From: Nocardia xishanensis NBRC 101358
GTDB lineage: Bacteria; Actinomycetota; Actinomycetes; Mycobacteriales; Mycobacteriaceae
DNA: 64,000 nucleotides
Direction of reading: 5' to 3'
NCBI RefSeq assembly: GCF_001613365.1
Contig: NZ_BDCF01000023.1
Location: forward strand, 1 to 64,000
Under the pieces are notes generated by a model, which saw only the letters and a program-made list of their open reading frames with translations, did not search any database and was not told where the DNA came from. The translations under genes were made by a program, and so were the position numbers. Below, piece after piece: positions 60,886-64,000 of this stretch. The first letter of the stretch is position 1. Each line of letters opens with the position of its first letter.

Positions 60886-61853
60886 ACGACAGCGGAGTTG
60901 TGGTGGAAGGCGTGGAGAAGTCCTTCGGGGAGGTGCACGCGCTGCGCGGCGTGGACTTCACCGCCGCGCAGGGCGAGGTGCTCGGCATTCTCGGCCCGAA
61001 CGGCGCGGGCAAGACCACCATGGTGAACATCCTTTCCACGCTCATCGCGCCGGATCGCGGCCGCGCGCAGGTCGCGGGCTACGACGTGGTCGCCGACCCG
61101 GCGGCGGTGCGCCGCTCGATCATGCTGACCGGGCAGTTCGCGGCGCTGGACGACATGCTCAGCGGTTACGAGAACCTGGTCATGTTCGGCAGGCTGATGG
61201 GTCTGCGCAAACCCGCCGCGCGGGCGCGCGCCGACGAACTGCTCGCCGAGTTCGACCTGGTCGACGCCGCCGACCGGCGAGTGGGCACGTATTCCGGCGG
61301 TATGCGCAGGCGCATCGATATCGCGTGCGGGCTCGTCGTAAGGCCCGACGTGGTGTTCCTCGACGAGCCGACCACGGGCCTTGATCCGCGCAGCCGCCAG
61401 GGCGTGTGGGATCTGGTGTCCGGCTTCCGCAAGCACGGCATCACCACGCTGCTCACCACGCAGTATCTGGAAGAGGCCGACGCGCTGTGCGACCGGATCA
61501 TCGTCATCGATCACGGCGTCGTCATCGCCGAAGGCACCGCCGACGAACTGAAGTCGCGCACCGGCGGCAGCTACTGCGAGGTGGTGCCGCTGCGGATGGA
61601 GGATCTGCCCGCCATCGCGGCCGCGCTGGGTTCGCTGCTGCCCGAGGAGAATCGGGCCGCGCTCACACCGGAGTCCGACCGCATCGCGATCCCCGCCACC
61701 GAGGGCGCGAAGACGCTCGCCGAGGCGCTGCGCAGGCTGGACTCGGCCGGCATCCAGCTGGTCGACATCGCCCTGCGCCGTCCCTCCCTCGACGACGTGT
61801 TCCTCCAGCTCACCGGCCACCTGGCGGCCACAGAGACGGGAGCGGCCGGATGA
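60882..61853 (+). CDS. ABC transporter ATP-binding protein, DrrA-like
   Basis: A 323-residue ATPase of the DrrA/ABC-2 export class. Walker A is GPNGAGKTTM, the signature is YSGGMRRRIDIA, and Walker B is VVFLDEPTTGLDPRSR. A DrrA-type C-terminal domain of about 85 residues follows, ending RRPSLDDVFLQLTGH. GTG 60882 overlaps the NRPS stop (GTGA) and follows GGAGG, so it is coupled to the synthetase and probably exports its peptide. It overlaps the next permease gene (ATGA at 61850). Confidence 0.95.
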
Positions 61854-62668
61854 CCGCCGGCGCCTGGCTGACCGAGACCCGCGCCACGCCGGTCCGCGCG
61901 CAACAGTGGTGGGTGCTCACCACGAGGCTGGTGACGCCCGCGATCAAGAGCGGTGAGGTGCTCAGCTCCATCGTCGCGCCCGCTGCCTTCACCGCCAGCT
62001 TCTACATTCCGCTGAAGACGGTGATGACCGTCATCGGCACCGGATTCAGCAGCTACGCGCAGTTCATGATGCCCATCGTCATCCTGCAGGCCTGTGCGTT
62101 CACCGCGATCGGCGCCGCGTTCCGGTCGGCCACCGACGCCGTCGCCGGGATCGACCGCCGCTTCGGCTCGATGCCGATCGGTCCGCTGGTTCCGGTCGCG
62201 GCGCGCATGTCCGGCAATGTTTTCCGGCTGTGCATCGCGATATCGGCGGGTCTGGTCTGCGGGCACATCATAGGTTTCCGCTTCGTCCTCGACGGCTGGC
62301 ACACGCTCGGTTTCCTGGGCTTCTCGTTGCTCATCGGCATCGTGTTCACGCTGGGCGCCGACGTCATCGGGACGCTGACCAAGAGTCCGGAGGCGACCAC
62401 CCAGGCGCTGGTGCTGCCGCCGTTGATCCTCGGCATGCTGTCGACGGGCTTGGCTCCGGCGGAGCAATTCCCCAGCTGGATCCAGCCTTTCGTGCGCAAC
62501 CAGCCGGTATCGCAGTTCGTCATCGCGTTGCGCGCGCTGGCGGGCGACACGAAAGGCAGTGCGGGCGAGGTGAGCTGGGCGCTGATGACACCGCCGTTGC
62601 TGTGGGCCGCGGCGATCCTGATCGTCTGCGTGCCGACAGCGGTCCGGCTTAGCTCGAGGAGGGCGTGA
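61850..62668 (+). CDS. ABC-2 type permease (DrrB-like), first subunit
   Basis: A 272-residue membrane protein with about six helices: near residue 38-58, 70-90, 115-135, 150-175, 182-202 and 245-265. The sequence FPSWIQPFVRNQPVSQFVIALRAL before the last helix is the conserved ABC-2 permease segment of DrrB/DrrC proteins. ATG 61850 overlaps the ATPase stop. It would pair with the next gene as a heterodimeric channel. Confidence 0.92.
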   Translation: MTAGAWLTETRATPVRAQQWWVLTTRLVTPAIKSGEVLSSIVAPAAFTASFYIPLKTVMTVIGTGFSSYAQFMMPIVILQACAFTAIGAAFRSATDAVAGIDRRFGSMPIGPLVPVAARMSGNVFRLCIAISAGLVCGHIIGFRFVLDGWHTLGFLGFSLLIGIVFTLGADVIGTLTKSPEATTQALVLPPLILGMLSTGLAPAEQFPSWIQPFVRNQPVSQFVIALRALAGDTKGSAGEVSWALMTPPLLWAAAILIVCVPTAVRLSSRRA

Positions 62669-63480
62669 TGATCGTGACGACCCAACGCGCGACGCTGTCG
62701 CACGGCGAGAGCTCGCCGGCCTCGTTGCTGCGGCACACCGCGATCCAGACCCAGCGCCTGCTGCTGCGCTGGTCCCGCAATCCCGTGGCGCTGCTGGAGA
62801 CGCTGATCATCCCGTGCCTGCTGCTGTTGATGCTCGACATCGTCATCGGCAATCAGATCGCGAAGTTCTCCGGTACCGACGCGCTGTACGGGTCCGTGCC
62901 GATGGTCGCCGTCGTCGGCGCGCTGAGCGGCGCGGTGGCCAGCGGGGTGATGCTCGGCAGGGAACGTGACGCGGGGCTGCTCGCCCGCTTCTGGGTGCTG
63001 CCGGTGCACCGGTCCTCCGGGCTGATCGCCCGAATCCTGGCCGAGGGCTGCCGGATTCTGCTCGGCACGATCGTGGTCCTGGTCGTGGGCCATGCGCTCG
63101 GCTTCCGCTTCCACCAAGGATTCCTGGCCGCGTTGCTGTTCGTGGTCATTCCGGTGATCTTCGGTTTGGCCTTCGCCACCATGGTCACCGCCGTCGCGGT
63201 GTTCACCGCGAAAGCCACACTGGTGGAGGGCATCACCATCCTCACCTCGCTGCTGATGTTCTTCAGCACCGGCTTCGTCCCGCTGATCGCCTTCCCGCAG
63301 TGGATCCAGCCCGTTGTCCGAAACCAGCCGATGTCGGTCGCGGTGGACACCATGAAGGCGCTCTCACTGGGCGGTCCGCTGGCCCACCCGCTCACGATGA
63401 CCTTCGTCTGGTCGATCGGCGGCGTCATCGTGTTCTCGGTGCCCGCCGTGATCGGCTACCGGCGCGCCAGCCGCCGGTGA
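62668..63480 (+). CDS. ABC-2 type permease (DrrC-like), second subunit
   Basis: A 270-residue permease related to the preceding one. It has a cytosolic N-terminus, a first helix LLETLIIPCLLLLMLDIVIG, GRERDAGLLARFWVLPVHRSSGLIARILAEGCR (the amphipathic coupling segment typical of DrrB-like proteins), several further helices and FPQWIQPVVRNQPMSVAVDTMKAL. ATG 62668 shares its first base with the upstream TGA; GTG 62665 is one codon earlier. It ends the NRPS-exporter operon. Confidence 0.92.
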   Translation: MIVTTQRATLSHGESSPASLLRHTAIQTQRLLLRWSRNPVALLETLIIPCLLLLMLDIVIGNQIAKFSGTDALYGSVPMVAVVGALSGAVASGVMLGRERDAGLLARFWVLPVHRSSGLIARILAEGCRILLGTIVVLVVGHALGFRFHQGFLAALLFVVIPVIFGLAFATMVTAVAVFTAKATLVEGITILTSLLMFFSTGFVPLIAFPQWIQPVVRNQPMSVAVDTMKALSLGGPLAHPLTMTFVWSIGGVIVFSVPAVIGYRRASRR

Positions 63481-63554
63481 GCTGTTCCCACACACCGTTT
63501 CCACGCTTCACAGGGCTTGGCGCTGTGTGAGGCGTGTGGTGGCTGTGTGCGGTG

Positions 63555-64000
63555 TCAGCGGTCGGTGCGGGTGCGGAGGATGGCTGCGGTGTGGTCGTCG
63601 GCGGGGAGGAACGCCTCCAGGTGTAGCTCGGAGAGGGTAACGTCGACGGCGGTCGCGAAGGATGTGATGGTGGTGATCAGCCGCAATTCGCCCGCGTCGC
63701 TGCGCAACCGCAGCGGGACGGCGAACCCGAGATGGTCGGGGCCGGGTTCGGCGGCCGGGAGATAGCCCGCCAACTCGGCGATGAAAGCGTCCAACTCGGG
63801 ATCGGGACTGCGCAGCGCCCGCCCGCGCAGCGATTCGATCACGTGCCTGCCCCACTCCGGCATGTTCAGCACCCGGCGGGCGAGGCCATCGGGATGCAGC
63901 GCCAGCCGCAGCACATTGACCGGCGGCGCCAGCAGTTCGGGCGCCGCGCCCTCGGTGAGCAGCTCGAAGGCGGCGTTGGCGGCGACCAGCACGCCGTACG
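63555..64000 (-). CDS. MmyB-like ligand-binding part of an XRE-family regulator (partial)
   Basis: The C-terminal 147 or so residues of a regulator that runs off the right edge; its N-terminal helix-turn-helix is outside. LVAANAAFELLTEG, PVNVLRLALHPDGLARRVLNMPEWGRHVIESLRG and LGFAVPLRLRSDAGELRLITTITSFATAVDVTLSELHLEAFLPAD match the MmyB-like ligand-binding domain found in XRE regulators of Actinobacteria, which often control an adjacent oxidoreductase. It converges on the exporter operon, with 74 bp between the stops. Confidence 0.85.
   Translation of the reverse strand, partial: YGVLVAANAAFELLTEGAAPELLAPPVNVLRLALHPDGLARRVLNMPEWGRHVIESLRGRALRSPDPELDAFIAELAGYLPAAEPGPDHLGFAVPLRLRSDAGELRLITTITSFATAVDVTLSELHLEAFLPADDHTAAILRTRTDR

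Overview
This window is high-GC DNA from the order Mycobacteriales, most likely Nocardia or a close relative. The assignment rests on gene order. nucS, methylmalonyl-CoA epimerase, thiolase, YbbN-type thioredoxin, glgB-glgE, glgP, dinG, pncB, clpS, DUF2017, DmpA-type peptidase, mec-cysO-cysM, rhomboid, cAMP-phosphodiesterase-type metallo-hydrolase, rph, rdgB, DUF3817 and an LprD-like protein follow the order of Mycobacterium tuberculosis Rv1321 to Rv1343c. The accessory genes (DUF3558 lipoprotein, EspG chaperone, orphan ESX substrates, large NRPS) have a Nocardia flavour. No rRNA, tRNA, insertion sequence or CRISPR array was seen.

Layout: 1-14180 is the conserved left backbone (mismatch endonuclease NucS, propionyl/acyl-CoA metabolism, GlgE alpha-glucan pathway). 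14181-26812 is an accessory block inserted between glgP and dinG. It holds a purine permease, DoxX, RidA, a SUMF1-domain protein, a receptor Ser/Thr kinase, two adjoining groups of ESX (type VII) substrate-like genes with an EspG chaperone but no ESX core apparatus, and a methyltransferase. 26813-39788 is the conserved right backbone: DinG, NAD salvage (pncA, pncB), ClpS, the CysO/Mec/CysM cysteine pathway, rhomboid, RNase PH and RdgB. murI is absent from its usual place. 39863-46348 is a regulator-rich stretch: SDR/TetR pair, group 2 sigma factor, TetR with an internally deleted MFS pump gene, PadR with an FAD monooxygenase. 46540-63480 is a biosynthetic cluster: a truncated adenylation-domain protein, a structured leader, a 4542-residue trimodular NRPS (C-A-T-E-C-A-T-C-A-T-E-TE) and a coupled three-gene ABC-2 exporter. 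A partial MmyB-type regulator runs off the right edge.

How the genes work together: glgE and glgB overlap by 4 bp and diverge from glgP, giving synthesis and phosphorolysis of alpha-glucan. Mec, CysO and CysM make the sulfur-carrier cysteine route; CysO here carries nine residues beyond its Gly-Gly, so processing looks obligatory. The ESX genes are tightly coupled by 4-bp or 1-bp overlaps. NRPS and exporter overlap and should be co-translated. A recurrent promoter theme is a TANNNT -10 box 6-8 nt before the start codon, implying leaderless mRNAs for about a dozen genes; this was used to choose several start codons.
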